Assembly: GCF_002101785.1 (NCBI RefSeq)
Contig: NZ_LQPJ01000052.1
Location: 1 to 57,963, forward strand
Length of the DNA stretch: 57,963 bases
Reading direction: 5' to 3'
From: Mycobacterium palustre
Lineage (GTDB): Bacteria; Actinomycetota; Actinomycetes; Mycobacteriales; Mycobacteriaceae
Shown in pieces: positions 39,264-48,500 of the stretch (the first letter of the stretch is position 1; every line of letters starts with the position of its first letter). The position numbers and the translations under genes are program-made. The notes below the pieces were generated by a model, which saw only the letters and a list, made by a program, of their open reading frames with translations, made no database searches and had not been told where the DNA came from.

Positions 39264-41086
39264 GCCGGCTGCACCGTCGCCGATTCGGACGGCTCGTGAA
39301 CGTCCGGGTGCAGCTCGTCGGAATAGAGCTCCTCGATCTCGTGGGCGTACTTCGCCATGATCGGTTTGCGCTTGAGCTTCATCGTCAGCGTGATCTCGTC
39401 GCCGCCGGGCTCCCACAGCGTCGGCAGGATCCGGAAGCGCTTGATCTGTTCCACCCGAGAAAGTTTGGCGTTGCCCTCGGCCACGCCGGCGGCGATGCGG
39501 GCGATCACCTCGGGGTCGGACGCCAGCGCCGCCGGCGAGGAGTCCGCAAGGCCCCGCTGGGCCGCGTACGGGCCGACCGAGTCGGCGTCGAAGACCATCA
39601 GCGCGGTGTTGTAGGGCCGCCCGTCGCCGATCGCCATCGCGACGCCCACCATCGGGCACGCCGCCAGGATGGCGTTCTCGATGTTGGCCGGGGACATGTT
39701 CTTTCCGGCCGCGTTGATGATCAGCTCCTTCTTGCGGTCGACCACGCACAGGTAGCCGTCCTCATCGATATCGAGGATGTCGCCGGTGTGCAGCCAGCCA
39801 TCGGCGTCGATCGCCTCCGCGGTCTTCGCCGGCTCCTTGCGGTAGCCCTTCATCACCAGCGGGCCGCGCACCAGAAACTCGCCGTCCTCGGCGACCTTGC
39901 CCTCCAACCCGGGAAGCAGCTTGCCGACGGTGCCCAGGCGCGCATCGCGGGGATGGCTGACGCTGGCCACGCAGCTCAGCTCCGACATGCCCCACACCTC
40001 GGCGATCGGGATGCCGATGCCGACGAAAAACGCCAGGGTCTCCTTCGGGATGGGCGCCGCGCCGGAAATGGCCCAGCGGAGCTCGGCGAAGCCGAGCCGC
40101 TCGCGCAGCTTCGACAGCACCAATTCGTCGGCCCTGGCCCATTCGGCCGCGACGTTGTCGGGCATGGCTTCCCCGGCCAGCTCGGCGTCGGCGCGCTTTG
40201 CGGCCACCGACAGCGCCCAGTCCAGCGCCTGCCGCTTGACCTCGTCGGTCTCGTGGCTGACTGTGAATTCGATTGCCGCCTTCAGCTTTTCCCATACCCG
40301 GGGCACCGCGCCCCACACGGTCGGGCGCACGTCGGGCAGCGCCGCGGCGATCGCGCGCGCGTCGGAGACGACGGTGACCTGGGTGCCGAACATCTCCTGC
40401 AGGTACAAACAGCACATCCGGTCGGCGATGTGCGCCGACGGCAGGAACGACGTGCCGCGGTCGCCGAACCGGATGCCCAAGACGGCGTCGAGGGCGTATC
40501 CCTCGAACAGCAGGTGGGCGTGGGTCATCTCCACGCCCTTGGGGTTTCCGGTGGTGCCGGACGTGTAGATCAGGGTGACGATGTCGTCGGGTTGCACCGC
40601 CCGCCACGCCGACTCGAAGTCGAAGTCCGCCCGCGCGGCGGCATACAGCTCGTCCAGCGAGATGGTGCCGGGCGGCGAGCCGTCGACGCACACGATGTGC
40701 TCGATCGGCGCGCCGCTGGCCCGGATGCGATCGACGTACTGCTCCTCGCAGATCGCGACCTTGGTGCCGGCGTTGCCGAACAGGTACGTCAACTGCTCGG
40801 CGGGCAGCGTGTTGTACACGGAAAACGAAGTGGCGCCGAGGTGTTGGGCGCCCACCTCGAGCGGGTAGAACTCGATCCGGTTGGCCATCATCAGCGACAC
40901 CGTGTCGCCGCGGCGCACCCCCAACCCCGCCAGGCCGGCCGCGACCTTGCGGACCCGCGCCGCGTAGTCGCGCCACGTCAAAGCCTCGGTGCCCCCGGGC
41001 GTTCGGAGCGCGACGGCCTCCGGGTCGATCGACGCGGTGCGCTGGAACGCCTCGCACATGGTGGTCGGACGATCGGCTGTCGTCAT
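39260..41086 (-). CDS. fadD11: long-chain fatty-acid-CoA ligase
   Basis: A 608-residue adenylate-forming enzyme that activates a fatty acid to acyl-CoA through an acyl-AMP. AMP-binding motif YTSGTTGNPKGVEMTH, the adenine-site run WGMSELSC, GDILDIDEDGYLCVVDRKKE (hinge) and a C-terminal KLKRKPIMAKY with the adenylation lysine region. ATG 41086 is chosen: GAGGAG lies 8 bases before it and a longer frame would add a non-conserved tail. It is the first gene of a two-gene operon with plsB1, so the acyl-CoA is probably fed to glycerol phosphate acylation. In M. tuberculosis this gene is split (Rv1549/Rv1550); here it is intact. Confidence 0.92.
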   Translation of the reverse strand: MTTADRPTTMCEAFQRTASIDPEAVALRTPGGTEALTWRDYAARVRKVAAGLAGLGVRRGDTVSLMMANRIEFYPLEVGAQHLGATSFSVYNTLPAEQLTYLFGNAGTKVAICEEQYVDRIRASGAPIEHIVCVDGSPPGTISLDELYAAARADFDFESAWRAVQPDDIVTLIYTSGTTGNPKGVEMTHAHLLFEGYALDAVLGIRFGDRGTSFLPSAHIADRMCCLYLQEMFGTQVTVVSDARAIAAALPDVRPTVWGAVPRVWEKLKAAIEFTVSHETDEVKRQALDWALSVAAKRADAELAGEAMPDNVAAEWARADELVLSKLRERLGFAELRWAISGAAPIPKETLAFFVGIGIPIAEVWGMSELSCVASVSHPRDARLGTVGKLLPGLEGKVAEDGEFLVRGPLVMKGYRKEPAKTAEAIDADGWLHTGDILDIDEDGYLCVVDRKKELIINAAGKNMSPANIENAILAACPMVGVAMAIGDGRPYNTALMVFDADSVGPYAAQRGLADSSPAALASDPEVIARIAAGVAEGNAKLSRVEQIKRFRILPTLWEPGGDEITLTMKLKRKPIMAKYAHEIEELYSDELHPDVHEPSESATVQPA

Positions 41087-41196
41087 CTGCGTTCTCCTCG
41101 GCGCCGGGTGAGCACTGCCCTTGGTGAGCGTACGTCCGCGGGTGGTGGCGCGGAACACGTCACCGGCATCCGGGCGCCACAACTGCACCGTGCTCG

Positions 41197-41553
41197 TCAC
41201 GCCGTCGGGCAGGGATCATGGATGAAAAACGTCCGCGCTCCCCCGAGGTCGACGGGCGGCTCCGCGCGCACGTCGGGATGCTGGCGCCGGACGGCGTCGT
41301 ACGCGGCGTCGAGGTCGTCGACCTGGAACGGGATGTTGGTGTAGCCCGGCTGCGGCCCGCTCCGGCACTCGGGCGCTCGGGCACGGCGCCCAGCGAGAGC
41401 AGCTCGACCATCGCACCACCGATCAGCCCGCCGCCCCCGCTGGGCGGACCCGCCGGTCACCGCGTCCAGCCCGGCCCCGCCGAGTTCGACGTCGGAGACG
41501 CCCCCGCGGACACGCGAGAAGTTCTGCGCGGCAATGGATTGTTGCTGGGTCAT
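41197..41553 (-). pseudogene. decayed VOC (glyoxalase/bleomycin resistance-like) gene
   Basis: The start MTQQQSIAAQNFSRV and a later block NIPFQVDDLDAAYDAVR, ending GGARTFFIHDP, belong to a vicinal-oxygen-chelate protein. Between them the frame is broken: GGLIGGAMVELLSLGAVPERP lies in another frame and must be joined by two shifts, a segment after SDVE appears deleted, and the usual DPDGNRIEL ending is replaced by PCPTA and stop. The start overlaps the MerR stop (ATGA), so it was once a coupled target of that regulator. Gene remnant rather than a working enzyme. Confidence 0.7.
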
Positions 41554-41942
41554 GGCTTCGCCTTGGGGACGTGGATGCCGCACGTGCAGGCGTCGATCGA
41601 GGGACACGTGCAGCGCATGCCCCATTCGATGACGGCCCGGGCGCGGGCCAGTGACTCCATCTGCGCGTCGATCTCGGCGAGCTTGGCCTTCGCCAGGGCG
41701 CGGCTGGCCGGCCGCCCCGGCGCGTCGTCGGCGAACAGCATCTGGATCTCCTCGAGCGCGAACCCGGCGGACTTGCACAGGCCGATCACCTCGAGCCGGG
41801 CCAGCACCGATTCGTCGTAGCGTCGCTGTCCGCCCACCCGCGCCGGTGCCGCGATCAGGCCGATCTGCTCGTAGTAGCGCAGGGCCGTGGCCGCGACGCC
41901 GGCGCGCCGCGAAACCTCGCCGATCGTCAGGCCTGCGGCCAT
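41550..41942 (-). CDS. MerR-family regulator with C-terminal Cys cluster
   Basis: A 130-residue regulator. The winged helix (residues 5-75) reads LTIGEVSRRAGVAATALRYY followed by the expected EQIGLI and RRYDES; a dimerisation helix follows. The C terminus has four Cys in CTCPSIDACTC (111, 113, 119, 121), recalling the redox or metal site of SoxR-like proteins but with different spacing. The ligand is unknown. The ATG 41942 is used; the longer open frame upstream runs through the operator and is not coding. It is divergent from a PPOX gene across a perfect palindrome, and its stop overlaps a VOC pseudogene. Confidence 0.9.
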   Translation of the reverse strand: MAAGLTIGEVSRRAGVAATALRYYEQIGLIAAPARVGGQRRYDESVLARLEVIGLCKSAGFALEEIQMLFADDAPGRPASRALAKAKLAEIDAQMESLARARAVIEWGMRCTCPSIDACTCGIHVPKAKP

Positions 41943-41967
41943 CGGGCCTCCCCGGGATTCGATGCTT

Positions 41968-41989
41968 GACTTAGAGCTAACTCTAAGTC
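41968..41989. promoter_or_regulatory. MerR-type palindromic operator
   Basis: Perfect 9-bp arms GACTTAGAG and CTCTAAGTC are separated by four bases in the 60-bp divergent gap. TTGACT (41966-41971) overlaps the left arm and could be the -35 box of the rightward promoter, matching the way MerR regulators sit between -35 and -10 boxes with a long spacer. It can control both the regulator and the PPOX-MBL operon. Confidence 0.75.
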
Positions 41990-42002
41990 GTTGACTGGGG
42001 GC

Positions 42003-42455
42003 ATGCACAGACATTCGTTCGAGGAACTGCGCGGCGCCCGCTACGCCCTGCTGCGGTCGTTCCGCCCCGACGGCACACCCGTGGACACCCCGGTCTGGTT
42101 CGGGCTGGACGGTGACGCGCTGCTGTTGCGCACCAAGGTCGGGCCGAAGACCAGGCGGCTGGCGGCGCGCCCCGACGTCGAACTGACCGCATGCGACTAC
42201 CGCGGCCGGGTTCGGCCCGGCGCCGCCGCGTCGTGGGTGGCCGGCCGCGCCACCGTCCTGGCGGGGCACGACGCGGAGCGGGCCAACCGCCTGTTGCACC
42301 GGCGATACGGCTGGCAGTGGAACATCGTGCCGCTGATCAAGGTCCCCGGCGTGACCAACGTGCACCAGGACCTGTGCGCCCGCGAGAAGCTTCGGCGCGC
42401 CCGCGATCGCGGCGTGTGGCCCGACAGCGCCATCGTCCGGGTGGACCTGCCATGA
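42003..42455 (+). CDS. PPOX-class F420-dependent oxidoreductase-like protein (Rv2061 type)
   Basis: A 150-residue split-barrel protein: FEELRGARYALLRSFRPDGTPVDTPVWFGLDGDALLLRT fits the F420-binding PPOX group (TIGR03666). The end contains WPDSAIVRVDLP, also typical. Members use reduced F420 to reduce small substrates. ATG 42003 follows the palindromic operator by 13 bp, so the gene is probably under MerR control with a very short leader. Its stop overlaps the start of the following MBL gene (ATGA). Confidence 0.8.
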   Translation: MHRHSFEELRGARYALLRSFRPDGTPVDTPVWFGLDGDALLLRTKVGPKTRRLAARPDVELTACDYRGRVRPGAAASWVAGRATVLAGHDAERANRLLHRRYGWQWNIVPLIKVPGVTNVHQDLCAREKLRRARDRGVWPDSAIVRVDLP

Positions 42456-43355
42456 CGCAGACGACCGCGCGGCCCGACCCGGTCCGCTCCCCCAGCATTT
42501 CCCAATGCTGTTCGGCGGCAGCGGGATTGGCCCGCGGCCTGGTGCGGCCGAGGCGGCCCGACGAGCGGTTCCTCCGCGGCATCGCCGACGCCGGCCTGCC
42601 GGATGCCCGCCACACCGTGACGGTCACCGCGCTGCCGCAGGTGCCGCGCCCGGTGCCGACCGCCACCGTCGTCGAGGGGACGTTCGCACCGGCCCGCGTC
42701 GAGAATTCGCTGACCTCGTTCGTCGTCGAGCACCCCGAGGCGACGTTCATCGTCGATCCAGCGGTGTGCACGGACGTCCAGCACCGCGCGATCGCCCAGC
42801 TTCCCGCGGCGCTGCGGGTCGCGGTGCGCCCGCCCGCCGCCACCATTCCCACCGTCACGGCGCTGAACCGGCTGCCCGAAAGGCCGCGGCTGGATTTCGC
42901 CGTGCCCACCCACGCGCACTGGGATCACGTGTCCCGTCGCCCCGGTCGGCGGCGTCCGCGACTCGTTGCGCGACCGGCGGGTCACCGAATACGACCTCGA
43001 CGGACCGCCGGTGCTGACATTCGCCGCCAGCCATGACCTTTTTGGCGACGGCGCGGTCGTTTTGGTGGATTTGGCGGGCCACACCCCGGGCAGCGTCGGC
43101 GTGCTCGCCCACACCCGCCGGGGATGGCTTCTGATCGCCGGCGACGCGGCGTGGCACACGTTGCAGATCGACAAGGTCCGCCAAAAGTCAAGCTATCCAG
43201 GCGTTTTCGTCGACGAGGACCGCGACGAAACGTTCCGAACGCTGCATCGCCTGCACCGGGCGCGGCACATCGTGTCGATCATCCCGACGCACGACCATCA
43301 GGCGGCACTGCCCCTGCACCGCGAGCGTGCGCGCCTGCACGGCGACACGCCGTAA
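42452..43355 (+). pseudogene. MBL-fold metallo-hydrolase, frameshifted
   Basis: The first part (from ATG 42452) reads to VPTHAHWDHVS, which holds the zinc motif HxHxDH, then runs out of frame. The rest continues in the next frame as PVGGVRDSLRDRRVTEYDLD, with AGHTPGSVGV (third-site His), IAGDAAW (bridging Asp) and IIPTHDH. Some residues expected after HVSG are also missing, so a deletion with loss of frame near 42930-42945 is likely. Either a pseudogene or, less likely, an assembly error. Start overlaps the PPOX stop, so it belonged to the MerR-controlled operon. Confidence 0.75.
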
Positions 43356-43389
43356 CGCCCGTACATCTGCGCACGCTCGCGGCTAGGTG

Positions 43390-44394
43390 TCAGTACAGCG
43401 GGATCCACACTCCGTCGAACCAGTAGCCCCAGCCCCCGTACTGCCAGTTGAAGATTGGCAGGACGGTGTAGGTGTTGTAGGTGAACGGTGCGAAGTAGCG
43501 CTGTCCGTAGCTCGCGTCAACCGGCGGCCCGACCCACGGGCGGTTCCAACCACCGGGAGGCGGCGGCCCGTTCCAGCCACCGGAAGGCGGTGGGCCTTCC
43601 CAGTTCGGCGGCGGGTGGCCGGGGGCCGACCCGTCGTTCCAGCCGTAGCCGTTCGGCCGCGGCGGAGGCGGCGGGGGCGGCACTCCCTGACCCCACCCGT
43701 AGAAGCCGCCCGGCGCGTCGACCGGACCACCGACTTGCGGTGACCCGCGCAAGATGGGACCGCGCGGCGGATAGTACGGCGGATGCGGGGGCTGATAGTT
43801 CGGCGCGTTGAGGATTGGGCGGTCGGTCGGCCGGGGCCCGTTGCCCCACGGCGCCGAGGGCGGCGTCGAACCGGCGCCGCCGTAACCGGGGGCGGAGGTC
43901 GGGTTGGGCCCGGGGTTAGTGGTGGTGCAGTTCGGATACCAGCTCGCGCACGAGACCGGTATCGAGGTGGTCGGCCCGGGACCGCTCCACTGCGAGGTCG
44001 TCGGCGTCGGACCGCTCCACTGCGACGTCGTGGTCGGACCGCTCCACTGCGACGTCGTCGTCGGACCGCTCCACTGCGAGGTCGTCGTCGGAGCCGGCGT
44101 CGTGCTCCGCGGCGGCGCGGTGGTCGGAACCGGCGTCGTGCTCCGCGGCAGCGCGGTCGTCGGCTTGGGACCGGCCCCGGGAACGCTCGACCCGGGCGGC
44201 GGCACGGGCCCGGTGCCCCCGTAACCGGGAGCGGGTGTCGGGTTGGGGTTCGGACCGGGGGCGCAGCTCTTTTGCCAGCTGGGGCAGGGGTCCAGCGGCG
44301 GGGTGGAGCCGGCGAGCCCCGCGTTGACCCCCGCCACTGACAAGCCCAGGCCCGCGGCGACGCCCGCTGCTGCGGCGAGGTGTTTCATAGACAT
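43390..44394 (-). CDS. secreted Pro/Gly/Trp-rich repeat protein
   Basis: A 334-residue exported protein with a signal peptide (AAAAGVAAGLGLSVAGVNAG), then a Pro/Thr-rich region, four copies of TTSQWSGP (about residues 104-138), a second Pro-rich region with Trp and Asn, and an aromatic C terminus (FAPFTYNTYTVLPIFNWQYG). Two Cys pairs (DPCPSWQKSCAP and SCASWYPNC) may form small disulfide loops. No enzymatic domain. It resembles cell-surface or matrix-like proteins of mycobacteria. GAGGGG about nine bases before the ATG. Last of three same-strand genes for exported proteins. Confidence 0.8.
   Translation of the reverse strand: MSMKHLAAAAGVAAGLGLSVAGVNAGLAGSTPPLDPCPSWQKSCAPGPNPNPTPAPGYGGTGPVPPPGSSVPGAGPKPTTALPRSTTPVPTTAPPRSTTPAPTTTSQWSGPTTTSQWSGPTTTSQWSGPTPTTSQWSGPGPTTSIPVSCASWYPNCTTTNPGPNPTSAPGYGGAGSTPPSAPWGNGPRPTDRPILNAPNYQPPHPPYYPPRGPILRGSPQVGGPVDAPGGFYGWGQGVPPPPPPPRPNGYGWNDGSAPGHPPPNWEGPPPSGGWNGPPPPGGWNRPWVGPPVDASYGQRYFAPFTYNTYTVLPIFNWQYGGWGYWFDGVWIPLY
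43980..44090 (-). repeat. 27-bp in-frame tandem repeats (TTSQWSGP units)
   Basis: Four units starting at 43980, 44010, 44037 and 44064 share GACCGCTCCACTGCGA and differ mainly in the last bases; the first interval is 30 bp. They encode Thr-Thr-Ser-Gln-Trp-Ser-Gly-Pro. All are in frame, so copy number could vary without loss of the protein. Confidence 0.85.
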
Positions 44395-44431
44395 CGGTTT
44401 CGTCCCCTCTCGGGATCCGTGCGCGCAACCC

Positions 44432-44887
44432 TTAGGGGCAGGTCACGTCCAATTCGAATGGCTTGGTCACCGGTTGCGGCTGCTGCGGGTTGCGCGCATC
44501 GGCGCCGGTCGCGGTGCCCTTGATCTGGTATGACTTGCCGCTTGCCGCGGCTCCGGCGGCCCCGCCCTGACCCGGCGCGGCGTCGGAGTAACCGAGCGTG
44601 ATGCCGTCGACGGTGCCCAGCCCGACCGCGTGAACGATGGGCGGGTTGTCGGTGCTGAGCACCGCGCCGACGCCGTTGGCCGGGTCGCCGATGCCGATGG
44701 TGATCTTGTTGTCGCCCGGGTTGCAGGTGACCGGACCGCTGACGTTTTGGCTCTTGCCGTCGACGATGACCTGCGGTCCAGCGGGTGCCGGCGGGTTCGA
44801 CGCTTGCTTGTTCGACTTGGAACAGCCCGCGCATCCCGCGACCACGACGGCCAAGCCGGCGATGCCGACCACGATTCGATGCTTCAC
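44432..44887 (-). CDS. LpqH-family (19-kDa antigen-like) lipoprotein
   Basis: A 151-residue lipoprotein with signal LAVVVAGC, acylated Cys19, followed by a Ser/Pro/Ala linker and the PF05481 fold: VIVDGKSQNVSGPVTC, then DNKITIGIG and a C-terminal FELDVTC. The two mature Cys probably pair as in the M. tuberculosis 19-kDa antigen. These proteins are TLR2-active surface lipoproteins. It is the middle gene of the three exported-protein genes on this strand. Confidence 0.88.
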   Translation of the reverse strand: MKHRIVVGIAGLAVVVAGCAGCSKSNKQASNPPAPAGPQVIVDGKSQNVSGPVTCNPGDNKITIGIGDPANGVGAVLSTDNPPIVHAVGLGTVDGITLGYSDAAPGQGGAAGAAASGKSYQIKGTATGADARNPQQPQPVTKPFELDVTCP

Positions 44888-44932
44888 CGCTGTGCTCCTT
44901 CGCGTTGCAGTCGTCTTGGAGTCGCCGGCGCG

Positions 44933-45373
44933 TTACTGCGCGGGGCCCGGAATCTGGTAGGCGCACCTACCGGTCGTGTGTTCGGTGAGCGCGACGCGGT
45001 GGCCATCCACCTCGATCGTGCAGTCGTGCGGACCACCGTCTTTGTCGGTGTAGTTCAACGCGAGGTACGGGTTTCCGGTGACCTGCACGGTCTGCGACCA
45101 GGGAGTCGAAACCCAGGTCGTAGTGCTCGACGGATAGACCGGGGTTCCGGGGTCGGGGATGACGGAGAACACGTCACCGCCGCCGAGGATCCGGTACACG
45201 ACGGTGTGTTGCCCCGGATTGGCTTGGGCCGCTGGCAACATCGCCGGGGCCGCCGCGATGGCAACGGTCGCGAACAGACCCGCCGCGGCGCCGCGCCGTA
45301 GGGTCGCGGTCGCGCCGCGCCACCCGCCGGTGCCGGTACGCACGAGGCCGCGCAGAGGCGAATTCGTTGACAT
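44933..45373 (-). CDS. secreted protein with MmpS-like beta domain
   Basis: A 146-residue exported protein with signal GLFATVAIAAAPAMLPAAQA. The mature domain reads TVVYRILGGGDVFSVI, then WSQTVQVTGNPYLALNY and CTIEVDGHRVALTEHTTGRC, an order of strands like the MmpS periplasmic domain ([20 protein letters not shown]). Unlike MmpS it has a cleavable-looking signal and no anchor. ATG 45373 follows AAAGGA by about six bases; the frame upstream is not coding. Function unknown; possibly a lipid-binding secreted protein. Confidence 0.75.
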   Translation of the reverse strand: MSTNSPLRGLVRTGTGGWRGATATLRRGAAAGLFATVAIAAAPAMLPAAQANPGQHTVVYRILGGGDVFSVIPDPGTPVYPSSTTTWVSTPWSQTVQVTGNPYLALNYTDKDGGPHDCTIEVDGHRVALTEHTTGRCAYQIPGPAQ

Positions 45374-45573
45374 TGCGTTCCTTTCAAACGCGACCGCACC
45401 GGCACGCAGTCGTGCCGATGTGTCGCTCGTCCGTCGTGGTCGATGAGGCGACCGCCGACCGCGCGGTGACTTCAGCAAACGCCCCGCAGGGCCACCGAAT
45501 CAATTAGGGATTTCCCTACACTTTGGCCGGCCGGATTCGTAAACGTGCGGCCGCCGGATCGGCGGAGTGAGCG

Positions 45574-48500
45574 CTAGACGCCCAGGCAGCCGGGGCCGAG
45601 CAGCTCTTTGAGGTCGCCCATCAGCGCCGGCGAGGGAGTGACCCGCAGCGAGGCGTCCAGCTCGAGGGTGGTGATCCGGTCGCCGCTGATGAGCCGCAGA
45701 TGCACCTGGGAGGTTCCGGGGTGGCGCGCCAGCACCTGCTTGAGCGCGCTGACCTTGTCGAAGGTGCACTGCCGCGTCGGCATGCTGACCGCCAGCGGCC
45801 GGTCCGGTTGGGCGTTGGAAAAGTCCGGCACCACAAGCTCGTTGGCGATCAGGGCGATCCGGTCGTCGCGGATCGCCACCTTGGCGTTGATCAGCACCAC
45901 CGCGTCGTCGACGATGTCGGCGCCGAACGTGGAATACGCGTGCGGAAAGAACATCACCTCGATGCCGCCGGTGAGGTCTTCCAATTGCGCTGACGCCCAA
46001 GGCATCCCGTTCTTGTTGACCCGCCGGTTCACCGACGCCAGGATGCCGCCCACCCGCACCTGGGTGTCGTTGGGGATGTCGCCGTCCAGGATCGCCGGGA
46101 TCGCGGTGTCGACCTGGGCCGCGAGCAGGTGCGCCACCCGGTTGAGCGGGTGCCCGGACACGTACAGCCCCAGCATCTCGCGTTCCAGGGCGAGCTTGTG
46201 CTTGTCCTCCCACTCGTCGTCGGGCACCTTGATGGTGAACACCGCGTCGGGGGCCTCGCCGTCGGAGCCGCCGAACAAATCGAATTGGCCCATCGCCTCG
46301 GCCTTCTTGGTGCCCAGCACCGAGTCGACGGCGTCGGTGTGGACCAGAAAGAGCCCCTTGCGGGCGTGGCCCAGCGAATCGAACGCGCCCGCCTTGATCA
46401 GCGACTCGGTGACCTTCTTGTTGCAGGCCGAGATGTCGATCTTGTTCAGATAGTCCGAGAAATCGGTGAATTTGCCCTTGGCGTTGCGGGTTTGGATCAG
46501 CGAGCTGACCACGTTGGCGCCGACGTTGCGCACCGCGCCCAACCCGTAGCGAATGTCGGGGCCCACCGAGGCGAAGTTCAGCCCCGACTCGTTGACGTCC
46601 GGCGGCAGCACGGTGATGCCCAGCTTGCGGCAGTCGGCGAGGTAGACGGCCGCCTTGTCCTTGTCGTCGCCGACGGAGGTGAGCAGCCCGGCCATGTACT
46701 CGGCGGGGTAGTTGGCCTTGAGGTAGGCGGTCCAGTAGGAGACCAGGCCGTAGCCCGCGGCATGCGACTTGTTGAAGGCGTAGTCGGCGAACGGAAGGAT
46801 GGTGTCCCACAACGCCTTGATGGCGCCGGCCGAAAACCCGTTGGCCTTCATGCCGTCGGAGAAACCCTCGAACTCCTTCTCCAGCACCTCGCGCTTCTTT
46901 TTGCCCATCGCCTTACGCAGAATGTCGGCTCGGGCCAGCGAGTAGCTCGCCACCTTCTGCGCGATGCGCATGATCTGCTCCTGATACACGATCAGGCCGT
47001 AGGTCTCGGCGAGGATCTCGCGCAGCGGTTCCTCGAGCTCGGGGTGGATCGGCTTGATGGCCTGCCGGCCGTTCTTGCGGTCGGCGTAGTCGTTGTGGGC
47101 GTTCATGCCCATCGGGCCCGGGCGGTACAGCGCGATGACGGCCACCACGTCCTCGAACCCCGTCGGCTGCATGCGGCGCAGCAGGTCGCGCATCGGCCCG
47201 CCGTCGAGCTGGAACACGCCCAGCGTGTCGCCGCGGCCGAGCAGCTCGTAGGTGGCCTTGTCGTCCAGCGGCACCGACTCCAGGTCGAGGTCGATTCCCC
47301 TGTTGGCCTTGATGTTTTCGATCGCGTCGCCGATGATCGTCAGGTTGCGCAGGCCCAAGAAGTCCATCTTCAGCAGGCCGATGGCCTCGCAGGACGGGTA
47401 GTCCCAGCCGGTGATGATGGCCCCGTCCTGCGGGCGCTTCCACAGTGGGATGGCCTCCGTCAGCGGCTCGCTGCTCATGATCACCGCGCAGGCGTGCACG
47501 CCGGCGTTGCGGATCAGGCCCTCCAGCCCGCGCGCCGTCTGGTAGATGGTGCGCACGTCCGGGTCGGTCTCGATCAGGCCGCGGACCTCGGCGGCTTCCT
47601 TGTAGCGCTCGTGGCTCGGGTCGGTGATGCCCGACAGCGGAATGTCCTTGGCCATGATCGGCGGCGGCAACGCCTTGGTGATCCGGTCGGCGATGGCGAA
47701 CCCGGGCTGGCCGTAGTGGATGCGGGCCGAATCCTTTAGCGCCGCTTTGGTTTTGATTGTGCCGAAGGTGATCACCTGGGCCACCCGGTCCTGGCCCCAC
47801 TTGTCCGCGGCGTAGCGCACCATCTCGCCGCGGCGGCGGTCGTCGAAGTCGATGTCGATGTCGGGCATCGACGTCCGCTCGGGGTTGAGGAACCGCTCGA
47901 ACAGCAGGCCGTGCGGGATCGGGTCGATGTCGGTGATGCCCAGCGCGTAGGCGACCAGCGATCCGGCCGCCGAGCCCCGCCCCGGCCCGACGCGGATGCC
48001 CACCGACCGCGCGTAGTTGATCAGGTCGGCCACGATCAGGAAGTAGGACGGGAACCCCTTGTCGCAGATGACGCCGATCTCGTAGGCCGCCCGCTCGGCG
48101 TAACCCGCGGGCGGGCCGTCGGGGAACCGCCGCCGCAGCCCGGCGTCCACCTCGTGCCGCAGCCACGACGCCTGGTCGTGGCCCTCGGGCACCGGGAAGA
48201 CCGGCATCCGGTCGCGCGGCTCCCACACGTCGGCGTAGGACTGCACCCGCTCGGCGATCAGCAACGTCGAGTCGCACGCGCCGGGCACTTCGTCGTCCCA
48301 GATCTGTCGCATCTCGGCGGCCGACTTGAGGTAATAGCCGTCGCCGTCGAATTTGAAGCGGTTGGGGTCCGACAGGGTCTTGCCGGTCTGCACGCACAGC
48401 AGCGCCTCGTGGTTGTGGGCGGCGTCGCGCGTGACGTAGTGGCAGTCGTTGGTGGCCAGCGGGCGGATGCCCAGCGTGCGGCCGATCTGGAGCAGCCCCT

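Noticed and set aside
37362..39749. 795-residue version of the glycerol-3-phosphate acyltransferase.
   Set aside because: The first 162 codons run antiphase inside fadD11 and encode low-complexity Arg/Gly-rich sequence; the GTG at 39263 overlapping the fadD11 stop gives the conserved protein.
41160..41411. Separate small leftward gene in the VOC region starting MVELLSLG.
   Set aside because: Its first residues are the middle of the VOC protein in a shifted frame; the rest is Ser/Arg/Thr shadow sequence.
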